64,000 nt of DNA, taken from contig JAHLEZ010000013.1 in the NCBI GenBank assembly GCA_020726505.1, forward strand, positions 62,001-126,000, read 5' to 3'. Under the pieces are notes generated by a model. It was not told where the DNA came from, made no database searches, and was given only the letters and a program-made list of their open reading frames with translations. The stretch is from Leptodontidium sp. MPI-SDFR-AT-0119. Its lineage: Eukaryota; Ascomycota; Leotiomycetes; Helotiales; Leptodontidiaceae. A program made the translations under genes and the position numbers. Every line of letters starts with the position of its first letter. Within the stretch, counting starts at the first letter, position 1. Shown one piece after another: positions 1-10,939 of the stretch.

Positions 1-1103
1 GACAACATCCTGGGCTATTCACTGGACGGCACACTAGCGGAGCTGTTCGCAGGCACCAAAGGCCACGAGCTTATGGCCCGTGAGTACAAGACATTCCTCC
101 TAGTAACCGCCGACAAAGCCAGTGAACGACGAAGTGGTGAGCTCTTTAGGCGCTACGTCAATGCTCTGGCCGATTCCCCACGCCACTGGTTCCGCATGCG
201 CGATTGTGATGCGCTCGCTCGCTTCACAATCGCTTCGGCACTTGCTTGCAACGACCTCAACGATGTATGGTTTACAGACGAGCAGTTCGAGATCCTGACT
301 GAGATGGGAGACACACTATACGACGCCGTCGCATTCTACAAACACCGGTCCGAGGGAGAGACCAACAGCAGCTTTGCCTACATGCCGCCAGGGCGTCGCA
401 CTGTTGCTTTCGCCCGCTGTAGAGAAGCTCTATGGGCCTTAGATGTAGCTGTAAGTATTCTCTTCCCTCTCCTTTCGCACCACTACCACCTCTTGAGCGT
501 AGTTTTGCACAAGTACAGTGAAATGTTTGCTAACTCACTTGGCTGCAGTGGGCTCGCTATCCAGAGGCTCCAGCTGTGATCAACTTCATTCGCTTCTTCG
601 GCGGGCCCATCCATATGATGATGCGGCGATACCGCTTTGTCGAAGAGAGCCTGACCATCGGCACTCCAGAGACAGCCCATGTTGTCGCTCAAACTCGCCG
701 CAACTTCAAGCTCTGGAATCGCGTTGACGCCAGCCGCCACAGTACTTGCACCAGCGACTCCGTCCAGCGCTATCGCGACCTTGTCTCCTCTCACAGTCAC
801 GACCTCATGTTCCCAGGCCTTGCGGACTTGCTTGAGGCTGCTGGTGATGGCAACTGCGATCGTTGTCTCTACCGCGACTCCTACGGCGCTGAGACAACCC
901 ATTGTTTTGGCGGCGTCCAACTGTGCGATAACTGCCAGAATTCTTGGCTCGTGTACCTTGAGTCATTTCCGGAGCGCGCTGCCAAGGTGTTCCCTGAGAT
1001 CTTGTCGGTCAAGCCGCAACCGAAAATGGCTGACGTTGTTGCCGAGAAATTTTCGAATAACATTGGTAGTGGCGCCAGTATTGATATAGTGCTGATGGTC
1101 TAG
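1..1103 (+). CDS. aba3: ABA3-like sesquiterpene cyclase (alpha-ionylideneethane synthase family), 5' end outside window
   Basis: The reading frame is open from base 1, so the gene starts to the left of the window. Two exons are visible, 1..450 and 549..1103, around a 98-nt intron (gtaagt...ctgcag, phase 0); they give 334 residues. The protein matches what I remember of Botrytis ABA3 over its whole visible length, including MAREYKTFLLVTADKASERR, HWFRMRDCDALARF, GDTLYDAVAFYKHR and FFGGPIHMMMRRYRFVEE. It ends in a C-x2-C ... C-x2-C pattern (CDRC, CDNC). In Botrytis this enzyme turns farnesyl diphosphate into alpha-ionylideneethane, the first step to abscisic acid; it has no classical DDxxD motif. 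About 100 N-terminal residues are missing by comparison with the family. No other ABA gene lies to the right, so any cluster partners would be on the left. The product could be another sesquiterpene, since paralogues exist. Confidence 0.82.
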
Positions 1104-1905
1104 TGTTGCTGGCGAATTGTACGTGGTGGAGGGTTAGATATGACTGGCTATGTACTTACTCACAATCACTCGCTCCTCTGGGTTTCCGGCCAATTTCCTG
1201 TTCTTAGGAATGTCTATGAATTATCAATAAACTTGAGGGTTATACAGTATTCATTATAAATCTACGGTATATTGAACCTACGTAACTTGTCAAAGCCTTT
1301 GATCCCAGAATCTTTTATTCGCCTTGCGCTGGACTCCCTATGTAAATTCTAGCTAGACACGCCCCCATGCTCTTCGGGATGCTCAGGTGATGGGCTTTCA
1401 GCCTAGAGCCGTTGGATGAAAGTGACTATCATCATTATCATCATCATCATGATGGACTTATGTAAATTGTGGTTTATCTCGCGTTGCAGAGAGCCAGGGA
1501 TCTTTTCGCCGATAGGTTTTCCCCTCTTTGACATAATCCTATCAAACTTTCATATAAAGACCCTGGGGAGCCACTTCTTTGAGACAGCACCTACGTCACC
1601 TAATGTAAGAGTAATATTACGGTTGAATACGAGGCGCATAAGCATTACTCGGACTGGCCTCTGCTAGGTGGTGCTTAATCAGAGGCTATTGTAATCGCCA
1701 ATGTATATGCACCATCTTCTGTCATGAGAATACCCTTTTCTGTAGATATGGCGTGATTCTTGATACGTAACACCGGTAGCTTTTGGCAATAATTGGAGAG
1801 CAAATTACTACAAAAGCTGTCCCTTTCCATCGTAAGTACCTCTGTCCCATCTTTGTCTTCCATAAAGAAATCTCTTATCTTCTCTCATTTCTGCTGTCCT
1901 ACCTC
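1104..1905. other. intergenic, no gene seen
   Basis: No convincing coding sequence. The only structure I see is an imperfect ATC/CAT trinucleotide microsatellite at about 1428-1454. The rest is the 3' flank of the cyclase gene and the 5' flank of the following pseudogene. Confidence 0.6.
1428..1454. repeat. ATC/CAT microsatellite
   Basis: Imperfect trinucleotide run (atc atc att atc atc atc atc atg atg) seen directly in the sequence. Confidence 0.8.
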
Positions 1906-2631
1906 ATGTCTCCATCGGCTGCCGCACCAGGGGTTTGGACAAAGGTGGTTTACAGGAAGCCACCTCCATCAAGGGAATTTCTAGATACCCCGATCAATTT
2001 ATATTCTGATGCCGAGAGCTTCAGGGACGAACGCGATGTATTCGTTCGTGACATCCGATCAGAGATGGATAGCTTCACTATCGAAAAGGACGGGCTTGCA
2101 TTCCTGAAGGACATAGTTGACATAAGGGACTGGACGGTTGAAGCTGAAGTCCGGAAGGTGTTGCAGAGAGAGACGCCGGAGTTGATCAAGAGACAGTAAG
2201 CACTTCGATATTCCCTCCTTAGAATATGTTCCACACACTTACACGCCCTATTGGTAAACGTATGGAGACCCCTAAAGACAATTATCCGGGATCCTCTGGC
2301 TTTTCTGGTCCCTCGCAGCATCAAGTCTGAGGAACGACACGCCCAGATTTTTTCAAGGCCTGCTGAGAAATTTAAATTGTTTCGGAAACCCTAGGGGGAT
2401 TACTGGTTGGACTCGGCGTCGTATGGCGATCAGCACGAATGGGTGTTTCTGAGGCATCAACAGAAGGACGAGCCGGTCATATTCCTGCAGTGGGACAGTG
2501 GTGGAGTGGAAGACGATAAATTCGAGTCGAAGATGAGTGTTTTTCACACTTGTTTTGAGGATTCAGAGTACGTCAATGATCCGGACAGAGCTAGCATGGA
2601 GCTTAAATGTCTTGTCTTTTTTGATGATTAG
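1906..2631 (+). pseudogene. CmcJ/AsaB-like hydroxylase/desaturase pseudogene with internal deletion
   Basis: Two blocks in the same frame resemble the fungal CmcJ/AsaB (GA4-desaturase-like) oxidoreductase family. The first runs from ATG 1906 to 2199 and carries VWTKVVYRKPPP and FLDTPINLYSDAESF followed by a DIR motif. The second runs from about 2254 to 2631 and carries VNVWRPLKTIIRDPLAFL, then VFLRHQQKDEPVIFLQWDS and SVFHTCFEDSEY. Between them (2200-2253) the central part that normally holds the HxDQ metal-binding region is absent. An in-frame TAG stands at 2392-2394. With a lost core and a nonsense codon the gene is almost certainly dead. Family members often modify products of fungal metabolite clusters, which suits a position next to a terpene cyclase; that link is inference. 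Confidence 0.72.
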
Positions 2632-3539
2632 GTAAAGTTGGCGAGATGGTTACATCAATTCTTGCGCTGCCCTCTTGAGAAGCCTCTCAACTCAATTCAC
2701 TGCTCAAGAAATATACACTCTGGTCTATACTCTCAGATTCACCTATTCGTCAGCCTAAACGGGTCCGGAATAATGGTTTTAAAGGACTATACAAAGTTAA
2801 TTATTACTTAATTAATCAACTATATATAAAAATGCATTGCTTAAATACTATTGAATATTATTTTCATTAATTTAATATACAAGACAGATTACATACATCA
2901 CTTATAACAAAGTATATCAATCAATAGTGTAAATAACAGAATAGGACTGGTTACGGTCAGGCGAAGGGTTCATCACTAGTGTCACCATATCCAAACACAA
3001 ATACTTTATAATAATAGCATATCATAGATTCTACGAATATCTATTCGCATAGACGCTAACCAAATTTCTCTGTCAGAATGCTCTTTATAAAACGTTTGAT
3101 TACATCCGAACCCTGTCCATGTGTTCATCTCTTGCCTTATGTTCATCGCCAAAAGTCCCGTTTTTTAACATATATGCCTTCTTGCAACATGAAAAAAAAA
3201 ACGAGCCAACATTGAAGCGAGTTTCGAACAGCTTTTCTGTCGACTTGGTGAGTTCAAAGATGGAAGTTGGGGATTCAAGGAACCCTTGATGCAGTTCAAA
3301 GTTGGTTTCGTCGGTGATATTCAGCACCTAACAATGAGCAATAGACGGGGTCGGGTTTTGGTACAAAGCAATGCGGAGAATAGTTCGAGTTACGAACAGA
3401 GACAACATGATGAGCAGTGATAGTTCTATTAGCTAGAGCTAAGACCAGCAGCTGCATCCTTCATTGAACAGCTCTCTCTTGACAAAGTTCCCCTGCTTCC
3501 TCAAAGTTTTCTATTTCCATATAGGCGTACCTCCTCATG
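2632..3539. other. AT-rich intergenic segment
   Basis: About 2770-3060 is strongly AT-rich, full of TA steps and taat/atta words, unlike the neighbouring genes. This is what repeat-induced point mutation (RIP) leaves behind. No transposon coding sequence is recognisable. A 75-codon open frame on the minus strand at 3100-3327 matches nothing I know and is probably chance. Confidence 0.55.
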
Positions 3540-5221
3540 ACCAACCTCCTCTTTCTCATTCCTAACTTTCTCTACATCTCTCTGGCTCCTTTCCTTCGGG
3601 TCATCAAAAATCGCCTCCAGCTCCTCAAGTGTAGGGCCCATAGTCTCGGGAAAGCAAAAGCAAACAATTCCCCAAATCATCGCAATCCAGACACACAGAT
3701 AGATATAATACTTCCAGCCAATACTCTCCAGGCCAATGGGGTTGACGTAATTACTTAAGATCTGCGCGACCTAGGTAACTAGCAAGACGTACGAGCGCAT
3801 CTTTGCTCGCTTCTAGTACATACAGATTTCGAGCGGGTAAGTCACGACGAGCACTTGCCACGCAATGACGTAGAAGAGCTGGAAGAAAAATATGCAAGCT
3901 ATGACCAGCCAACTGGCTGCGATGTTGCCATTCTCGGTGAACTGCTGGGCGCCAACTGTCCACACGATAAATGTGATGGGAGTCCCGCCCGAGCCCCAGA
4001 GGAAGAATGTTCGGCGTCGGAGAGTGTTCATAAGGAAGCAGCAGATGATTGAGATGAAGTACGACTATAATGTGACCATACCGTTGATGAGCGTGGTCTC
4101 GAATTCGGAATCGAGCCTGGTCTACTTCAGGATTGGGCAGAGGTAGTTGGAGACGACTCAGACGAGGAGGCTGCCCATTGATTGAGAGAACACTGCAACG
4201 GCGGTACAGATGGCGATGCGTTTAAGATTGGGTGCTGAGGCAAAAAACTGCTTCCAAGTAAAGTTTTTTTCAGAATCTAGAGCAATAGCTGCTTTGATTT
4301 CGTCGAATTCGGTGAACCAGGGTGGAGTTGGGATCTTCCTCGCCATGACACTTGATGAGAATTTCGAGAGTTTCGTTGGGGCGGCCAGGGCGACGAGCCA
4401 GCGGGGTGATTCAGGATTGAAGTGTATCTGAATGAATGTTAGCTTTCGTGTTAGAAATTTGGGGGGTATAGATGTCCTACCATAGCTAGCTGGAAAAGAG
4501 AAGGGCAGCTTGTCACAGTGTAGGAAGCCTCATTGCCATTGCCCATCTATCTTAATGCTTCCGAAAGTGGCCCATGCTAAGAATATATTAGACATTTTCT
4601 TAGGAATAGAATAGAAGTTGACGTACCTCCAATCACACATCCCAGAACGACAGAAGTGTTATACAGCGAAGTAACAACTGCCCTCTCCTTCGATGACTCA
4701 ATTCTGTTATGAGAACGGGAACGCCCATTTGCACAATCGACGTGCGAAATCCAAGGACCCTCTTCGCACCTATGAACATGATGAGGGATGTCGAAAAGTT
4801 CTGCATGATCGAGGATCCGATGATGATAACGGCACCTATCACAGTCGGCCACTTACGTCCCAGGTATTCTAGAAGCCAGTTGAGGAAAACCAAAGGTATT
4901 ACCCCGCCAATACCAGTCGAGATACCAAAGAACCCTAGAGTTGACCCAGTGGGATGGCCAAATTCGTCTTGCTAGACAGAAAGGAGTTGCATAGCGTTAG
5001 TCATGAACTGCATGGAGTGAAGTCAGTTACTTTGTTTTTGATAATGATTCTTGGAGAGAGAAACTTACACCATCGAAGCCGGATGCCAGACTAAAGAAGA
5101 ATGACGACGTGAGAATGAAGTAAAGAAGCAATCCATTCTTGCGTTTCCAGAAAGGAGGAACATTCGAGCAGTCGAGGGCTGTTTCGAGATTCTCAGCAGC
5201 GCTAGCAGCTTTTGGGGCCAT
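3540..5221 (-). pseudogene. MFS sugar/lactose-permease-type transporter pseudogene
   Basis: Read on the minus strand from ATG 5221, almost a whole sugar-porter protein can be followed. In order: a charged N-terminus (MAPKAASAAENLETALDCS), the first helix ending ASGFDG, a 60-nt intron, FGHPTGSTLGFFGISTGIGG, NWLLEYLGRKWPTVIGA, SIVQMGVPVLITELSH, SPRWL, the large loop with TPPWFTEFDEIKAAI, MNTLRRRTFFLWGSGGTP, and the C-terminal NYVNPIGLESIGWKYY and FCFPETMGPTLEELEAIFDD. The frame is broken by stops (a TAG in LLSV*QDEFG, others after GSLLV and CPILK) and by frameshifts around ITELSH. Several stops can be explained by C-to-T changes (CAG to TAG). The family normally imports hexoses or disaccharides through the plasma membrane. 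All domains are present, so the loss looks recent. Confidence 0.83.
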
Positions 5222-5713
5222 GTTACCTGATCCGGTGGAAAATGGTCTTTCGCGAGAACAGAAGAAGTGGAACCATGTGCTATGAAGACTTTAACGTGAG
5301 TGTTGCTGGAGAATGTGACTTGTTCGGCATATCACTGTAGAACGGGAAGTTCATGATGTTATATAATTTTTCGAAGTGAACATGGCTGGCATGACTCACA
5401 TGGATTGTGGGGGATGGTACCGTGTTAGATCCTTGAGTGCAGCCGGGGAGTTTGAGTTTTGTGGAGGCGGAAAGCTGGACAGAGTTGGGATCGGGGTAGG
5501 GGAAAATAAGCCTGGGGAACTTAGCTTATTGGAATAGGAGAGAAGCCGATTGGGTGGTTTTGATGAAAGGGAAAATGCAAGGGTTCAATATTATTTTGCA
5601 GTACGTGATCTGGTCTTTTGCGTCGTAATACCACTAACATATTTTAACGACGGACCAACAGGTGTAGGTAAGACCTTGACGGCGAAATTACTCGCCGAAC
5701 ATACAAGAGTCTC
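5222..5713. other. intergenic between a transporter remnant and a receptor gene
   Basis: Holds the upstream region of the dead transporter and the 3' flank of the receptor gene. No coding or RNA signal was seen. Confidence 0.55.
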
Positions 5714-7163
5714 CTAATTATGCTGGATGATCAAATCCTTCTCACTCCCCATCTCACTCTTTCTTTCCACATCTTGCGTCATACTAGTAGTTACAAAGAT
5801 ATCCTTCCCAATTACATTACCATTACCATTACCACTCCCATTTATATTCCTGCTTCTAATTTCATCACCTATCGAACCTTCCTCCAAATCCCTCTCCCCA
5901 TACATCCCACTACCAATCTCGACTCTCGTCACAGTCTTGTGGTCACGATCTATATCCGTTAGAAGTACAGGCGTTAAATGGTTCAACCCAGAACGAAAGT
6001 TATGCGAGCGGCCTTGAGAAGGGATGGTAGGCCGTTTGCTGCGATTTGTGGAGAGGAGATGTGGGAAGAAGCGAGAGATGAGAGCTTTAGTGGCGGGCAT
6101 GCACGCACAGATTATGCCAGTGGTGACTTCGATGCTGCTCCAGATGGCTGTACTGACATTATCCCCTATGTCATACTCGTTAGTTTTAGAAACTTAAATT
6201 CAAGTTCATGACTTACAGGCCAGGTCTTTTGTGTTCGCTGCAATGTATAAACTGTGTAGTCTCAATACGCTGGTTAGGCATGTACTATTGAGGCATTAGT
6301 ATATCAGGCCAAGGTTTGGAGACTTGGGACACTCACAAACCACCTAGCGCGAATACGAACATCAGACCAATCTTTTGCTTCGTTGGCAGTCTCAAACTCG
6401 ACAACACCGGCATTGGTAACACCAAAATAATAATATCGGTTAATATATTAAGCGCCGCATTGAAGAACCAAATGAATTTCATATTAATGCATTTGCCACC
6501 GCCAGTCCAGAATGAGTGAATTGGTATACATCCGGCGAAGGCCAGAATGAATGTTTCTAGGCCATAAAGCGTGACAAGGACGATGCTCGCCCAGCACCAA
6601 AAGCGGATTGAACGCCCGACGAAGATGCGTAGGTATTGCAGGATGATGGATATTTTAATACAGGTCAAGGCCAAGTTGTAGGCCACGATGGCAACCCAGA
6701 GGCACTGAGATCGAGAGATTAGGAAGAGTTACATATAATTGCAGAAGAAGGGTGGATATATATAAAGATACTGACTTTGAGCATTTCCGAGAATTCTCCG
6801 GGAGCTAATTCTGAGATGTGTTGTCCTAAGCCGTGCTTCACCTCTGTTCGTTTCCCAACTTAGTATTGACGAAATGGAAGGCTCCGTAGATAATGCTTAC
6901 CGTAACATGTTGCAACGATAAGGGCAATACAACAAAGCTAAAAAAATTGGGAAAAGGACATTAGCTATTGTTGTCAGGTTTCGAAGGCAGGTGAAGAGAC
7001 ATACCAGAGCTACAACAATCGCAATATCGTCACCCCCTCCTCCATTCTTCAAAAAACCAAACCTTGCAATCATCCTGCCAAGAACAGCGAGCACGGCCAA
7101 AATGAAGAAAATAGCACTCGTGGCCACCACAGCTGCTCCTTTCGACGCATGGTCTGAAGACAT
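5714..7163 (-). CDS. Pth11-like seven-transmembrane protein (fungal rhodopsin-domain family)
   Basis: Six exons give an unbroken frame of 383 residues: 7005..7163, 6901..6937, 6776..6843, 6337..6704, 6217..6284 and 5714..6165. I chose ATG 7163 because it is the first ATG in frame and lies just before helix 1. Seven hydrophobic segments follow in order: AAVVATSAIFFILAVLAVLG, DIAIVVAL joined to LCCIALIVATC, VAIVAYNLALTCIKISIILQ, FWCWASIVLVTLYGLETFIL, NAALNILTDIIILVLPMPVL, LMFVFALGGFTCLTSVLRLH, and STAIWSSIEVTTGIICACMP. The arrangement and the IWSSIE and LPMPVL blocks are typical of the fungal integral-membrane rhodopsin-domain family that includes Pth11-like receptors. The cytoplasmic tail (about 125 residues) has a GNGNGN stretch and no known domain. 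The likely role is surface sensing at the plasma membrane, but the ligand is unknown. It is the only clearly intact gene between the cyclase and 12 kb. Confidence 0.85.
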
Positions 7164-8600
7164 TATTGGTTCGAGATTTGAGTTTCCAGCCTTCTCAGAA
7201 TGCACAGCATGAGTTACTGGGCTCAAACCCCTTCCTAAGGAGGGGCCCCTCGGGATATATCATCTGTTGGTTCGCCTTGCTAGATACATGACTTGCGCAA
7301 CTTGCGTCATGCTCGGACGTTTAGCTTTTGACTTTCGGCCATCGCGACATCAGATAACAATCGAGGCTTAATTCTTCCACATTTAAGGAATACCGCTGTC
7401 AAGTGCGCCAAGGGGCGGAGCTAATCCATGTTCCCAGGCGGATATCGAGGTCAAAGCTCACGCCAAACCACACCACACCACCTCATCTCCTCTCTGAGCT
7501 GCCTCAGCTCAAGGCCCTTCTCTTCCTCCCATCTCCAACTCCTCCGCAAACAATGCGGTGGACACTCCCGAACCAGGAAAGCTAGGTCGTCTCATTTCCA
7601 CATTGAGAGATGATTACATGAAACTCCAGGCACGCCGTTCCAACAGTGCAAGGAACTACCTTGGCCAGCACCCAAAGACCCTAACACTTAGGATAGGGAA
7701 AGTAAGGGATCTTGGTGGCGTTCCCCAGAAAACTCTAAATCTTTGTCATTCAATCGTTCGATCTTGCCGTTACTACTTCGGTACAGTAAATTACATGGAT
7801 ACAGGATAAGCGAGTGGTCCAAGTCGAGGAGACCCCTTTGTCTCGAGCTCAAACGCGCAAACAGGCCAACAATAGATGAGACATATTGCAGACGGTTGTC
7901 AGTGGATAAGATCGACGGATTCTGAAGGTATTGATGATTCTGTACTATTAATAGGAACCCGATATGCCGATCTCTAAGTTCAAACAAACAGCTTGGTGTG
8001 AGTCGGGTCGCTAAGATCCTTAAGTGGTGTATGTAGTGAATTAAGAAGTGTGTCTATCGGTCCTTATGGCCTAGCAGTTGCTTTTGTGTGTATCAAATTC
8101 ATTGAGATTTCTCTTGGTTAGCCACGTGCTTTCGCACCTGGAAGGCACGGCCCGAGCGCTACATGTACAGTATCTCAAGGCTTTCGACCGAAGTTCTTCT
8201 AAGCCCTTAATGAGCTCGATCTGCAGGAGTACAAAAGCAGGGGCATTTCACCAGGATATGACGCACCCGACAAGAGCCCGAAAACAAGGGCAGGTCAGCC
8301 AGCCTTCTTGATAGCACAAGCGCAGCTAATACTAAAGGTTTAATGAGCGCCAACGGCGGACCTTACCCCCTAATTCCAAAGGCGGGGAGTGGTGGTGCTT
8401 GTGGCCCCAGGAAGCAGGATAGATACTTCCTTGTCACATGCACGGCACGCCTGACTGACAGTGAGATCTCGGCTTGCCCAAGACGAGTTTGACAACTGCC
8501 GGGACACAGGGTTGTGACGCCTAGGCCACGGCTCTACCGTTCCGAGGGCGTGGAGCCGGGCCGTGATATTCATACAATCTTTTTCATGATTTTCATGCTC
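7164..8600. other. intergenic, no gene seen
   Basis: Several short open frames overlap here but none has a recognisable domain or gene structure. About 7560-7690 on the plus strand reads PGKLGRLISTLRDDYMKLQA without an ATG in frame and could be a gene fragment. I see nothing else I can name. Confidence 0.5.
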
Positions 8601-8909
8601 TTATTTACACATATTATCTAAATATGTAGTATCTTTAACACGTCGCTCAATAGCGAGTTTATCTGTAGGATCCTCTTCATCATCCGAGGGGCGGTATCGT
8701 TTCTTGCTCGACCTAATCGGACTGCTCCCCAGGGACGAGTTGTGACCAGGAGAGCTGGAGCGTTGGAACTGCTCATCGGGAGTATCACGAGCTGCGTGAG
8801 ACAATGCCTCGTCTTGTGCCTTGCGGAAATCGACAGTAGTATGTGGTCGGGGCTGTGAATCCATGTTGTATAGGAAACCTCGACGACTTGGGAACGAGAG
8901 GTTGGACAT
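8601..8909 (-). CDS. small hypothetical protein, doubtful
   Basis: A 102-codon frame from ATG 8909 gives a hydrophilic protein rich in Ser, Arg and Asp (SSPIRSSKKRYRPSDDEEDP, then KLAIERR). The short Ser/Arg plus acidic segment looks like the disordered part of a nuclear protein. No domain is recognised. It lies head-to-head with the regulator pseudogene at 8964, so it may be an associated small gene or chance. Evidence is only the composition. Confidence 0.25.
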   Translation of the reverse strand: MSNLSFPSRRGFLYNMDSQPRPHTTVDFRKAQDEALSHAARDTPDEQFQRSSSPGHNSSLGSSPIRSSKKRYRPSDDEEDPTDKLAIERRVKDTTYLDNMCK

Positions 8910-8963
8910 CGATCAATATTCAAGTCGGGAGGGCCAAAGAGCGAGCAAAAGGTGCGGAAGGGC

Positions 8964-10939
8964 ATGGATAAGCGTCGTAACAGTCCAACTCCTGGGGAAG
9001 GTGGCCTGGGTGAGCGTGGATGGTCTTGTTGAGGGTGTGAGCTGTCCTACTGTGCATGCGACAGCTGCAGAAGACGTAAAGTCAAAGTGAGTAACCAAAA
9101 CCATTCCATCTGAGGAGACAAGCACTCAATGCATCTTGGCCATAGTACGATTTTAAGTCGCCGCAATGCCCCAGCTGTCAACTTTCGGATTTGCTTTGTG
9201 CATACACCATGCCTCCGAAAAAGAGAGGACGGAAATTCTGAACTCCTGCATCTCCTCATCCGCCGCCTTCCAGACTTTCGCCAAGTTCTGTCCTCCCAGA
9301 CGCCAGCCCGTCATGGTCTCCGTGAGGTCATTTTCTGGCCATGGTGTCCCCGAACACGAGTGGGCTATCCAATATTTCGGGTCAGCATCAAAGGCATGGG
9401 GAGAGCTCAGACACGCTTCAACCGACTGACTTCCGTTCTGAACTTTTCGACATTCACCAACAGTTGGAGGACGCTATTGCCAACAAACCCAGTCGCCTAT
9501 TGGACGTCTTGGCTTACAACATATCAGTCTTAACATGCAGTATCTCTTTCCCATTATGCCTCTTGTCCACGAGAGAAGCTTATGTCGTGTCCTAGCTCTA
9601 TTCTCTCCCGACTCAGAAAGGTTCTTTCCCTGTCATTCCCCGAATTCCCAGAGTCAGTCAAGTCCCCATCCACCTTCGGACACGGGTGATCTGGATCTGT
9701 GTCGGCTATTTCCCCGTTGGCTACTGTTTGTGCTATGGCCTATTTTATCCTACCTTCCCACATCTTAGCCGATGGATCCCGACTTGCCAACCACTTCCTC
9801 AAAGCATCTCGAAGTTGTCTCAATCTCCAACAAGATAGCGATATCGAGTCGCCCATTTCATCTTCTATAATCATTCGATGTTTCCACTCGAATTATATTC
9901 ATGCAATAGGCAAGGCGAAAGTTTCGTGGTTTCTCCTAGGCGAGGCGATCAGGCTTGCTCAAGCTATGTGTGTACACCACGAGTACGCTTTGGAAAACAT
10001 GGACCCTGTCGAGGCACAGCTAAGACGAAATATATTTTGGCAATTACACACAGGCGATAATTCTGCTGCGCTGCTGAACAATCGACCGTTCATTCTCCAT
10101 GAGTTCATACTCCGAGATCACATTTCCGCTTGCCATGCACCGCCAGACGGAGACTCATTGCTAGACACAACTAGATCCCACAACACCGAACCCTACGAAA
10201 GCCATCTGATGCAAAGTTTCCATCTCTGCCAAAATCTATGGAGTCTGGGAGCAAAACTTCTCTTGGATTTTCAATTGCTGCAACCATTCTGCACCAGCAC
10301 CTCACCGGATCCTCCTCCCCTAACCGTGCAGCAAACATCAGCGATCCTCGACGCTTACGTACAGTTCCTCAGCTTTACGGATAATGTACCCGCTTGGTTT
10401 CACGAAATCGATGAACCAGCAGATGTGACAGATGCAAATCAAGTCTACCAGCGCGCGCCGGTTTCTGGATCTAACGCATAAACCTCCAAGTCACGTTTCA
10501 ATCGCTGAGTTTGATCATCTTGCAGAGATTCCTGGATCTCAATCTCCTCTCTCTTCTGGGGTTGAGCTCCGAGCCTGTGATGATTGCGTTGAAAAAGACG
10601 GATATAGCACGTGAAATGCTGTTGGCTATCCAAACAGCTCCTTTTGAGTTCCTTCAGATTAACGGCGAGAGTTGTGTGAGAGCCCCCCACACGCCCCTCC
10701 TTCCCTTCCCTTCATCGAAAATGTCACAGATCTAGAACCTATAAGTTCTGGCTACAAACTAGGTCGAGAAAATTCGTCGAGCGGGAGCCAGCCTCCTCGA
10801 AATAACGCAGACGATCAAAAACGAGGGCATCGTTAAGAGAGCTGAGCTTGAACTTCCCAATTTGTTGAATATCCTCGCCAGGCTCGATTCGAGAGCTTCG
10901 GACTTGAAGCAACAGTACGACGCCACAATCTTGCAGTGA
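8964..10939 (+). pseudogene. Zn2Cys6 transcription factor pseudogene (zinc cluster damaged)
   Basis: An N-terminal zinc cluster begins CACDSCRRRKVK, followed by a 5' splice site (gtgagt) and a plausible acceptor before YDFKSPQCPSCQLSDLLC. The third cysteine of the CX2CX6C pattern, which should follow the K, is a tyrosine codon TAC. PPKKRGRK, a usual linker, comes next. Upstream there is an in-frame TGA at 9030-9032. Downstream the protein shifts frame several times (9240-9700) before a long fungal-specific transcription-factor region at 9699-10481 (for example FLLGEAIRLAQAMCVHHEYA and AQLRRNIFWQL). The end reads DLNLLSLLGLSSEPVMIALK, an intron after GESC, then VEKIRRAGASLLEITQTIKN to a stop at 10937-10939. 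A stop, frameshifts and a lost metal ligand together make it a pseudogene. It would have acted in the nucleus, perhaps on the neighbouring cluster. Confidence 0.8.
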
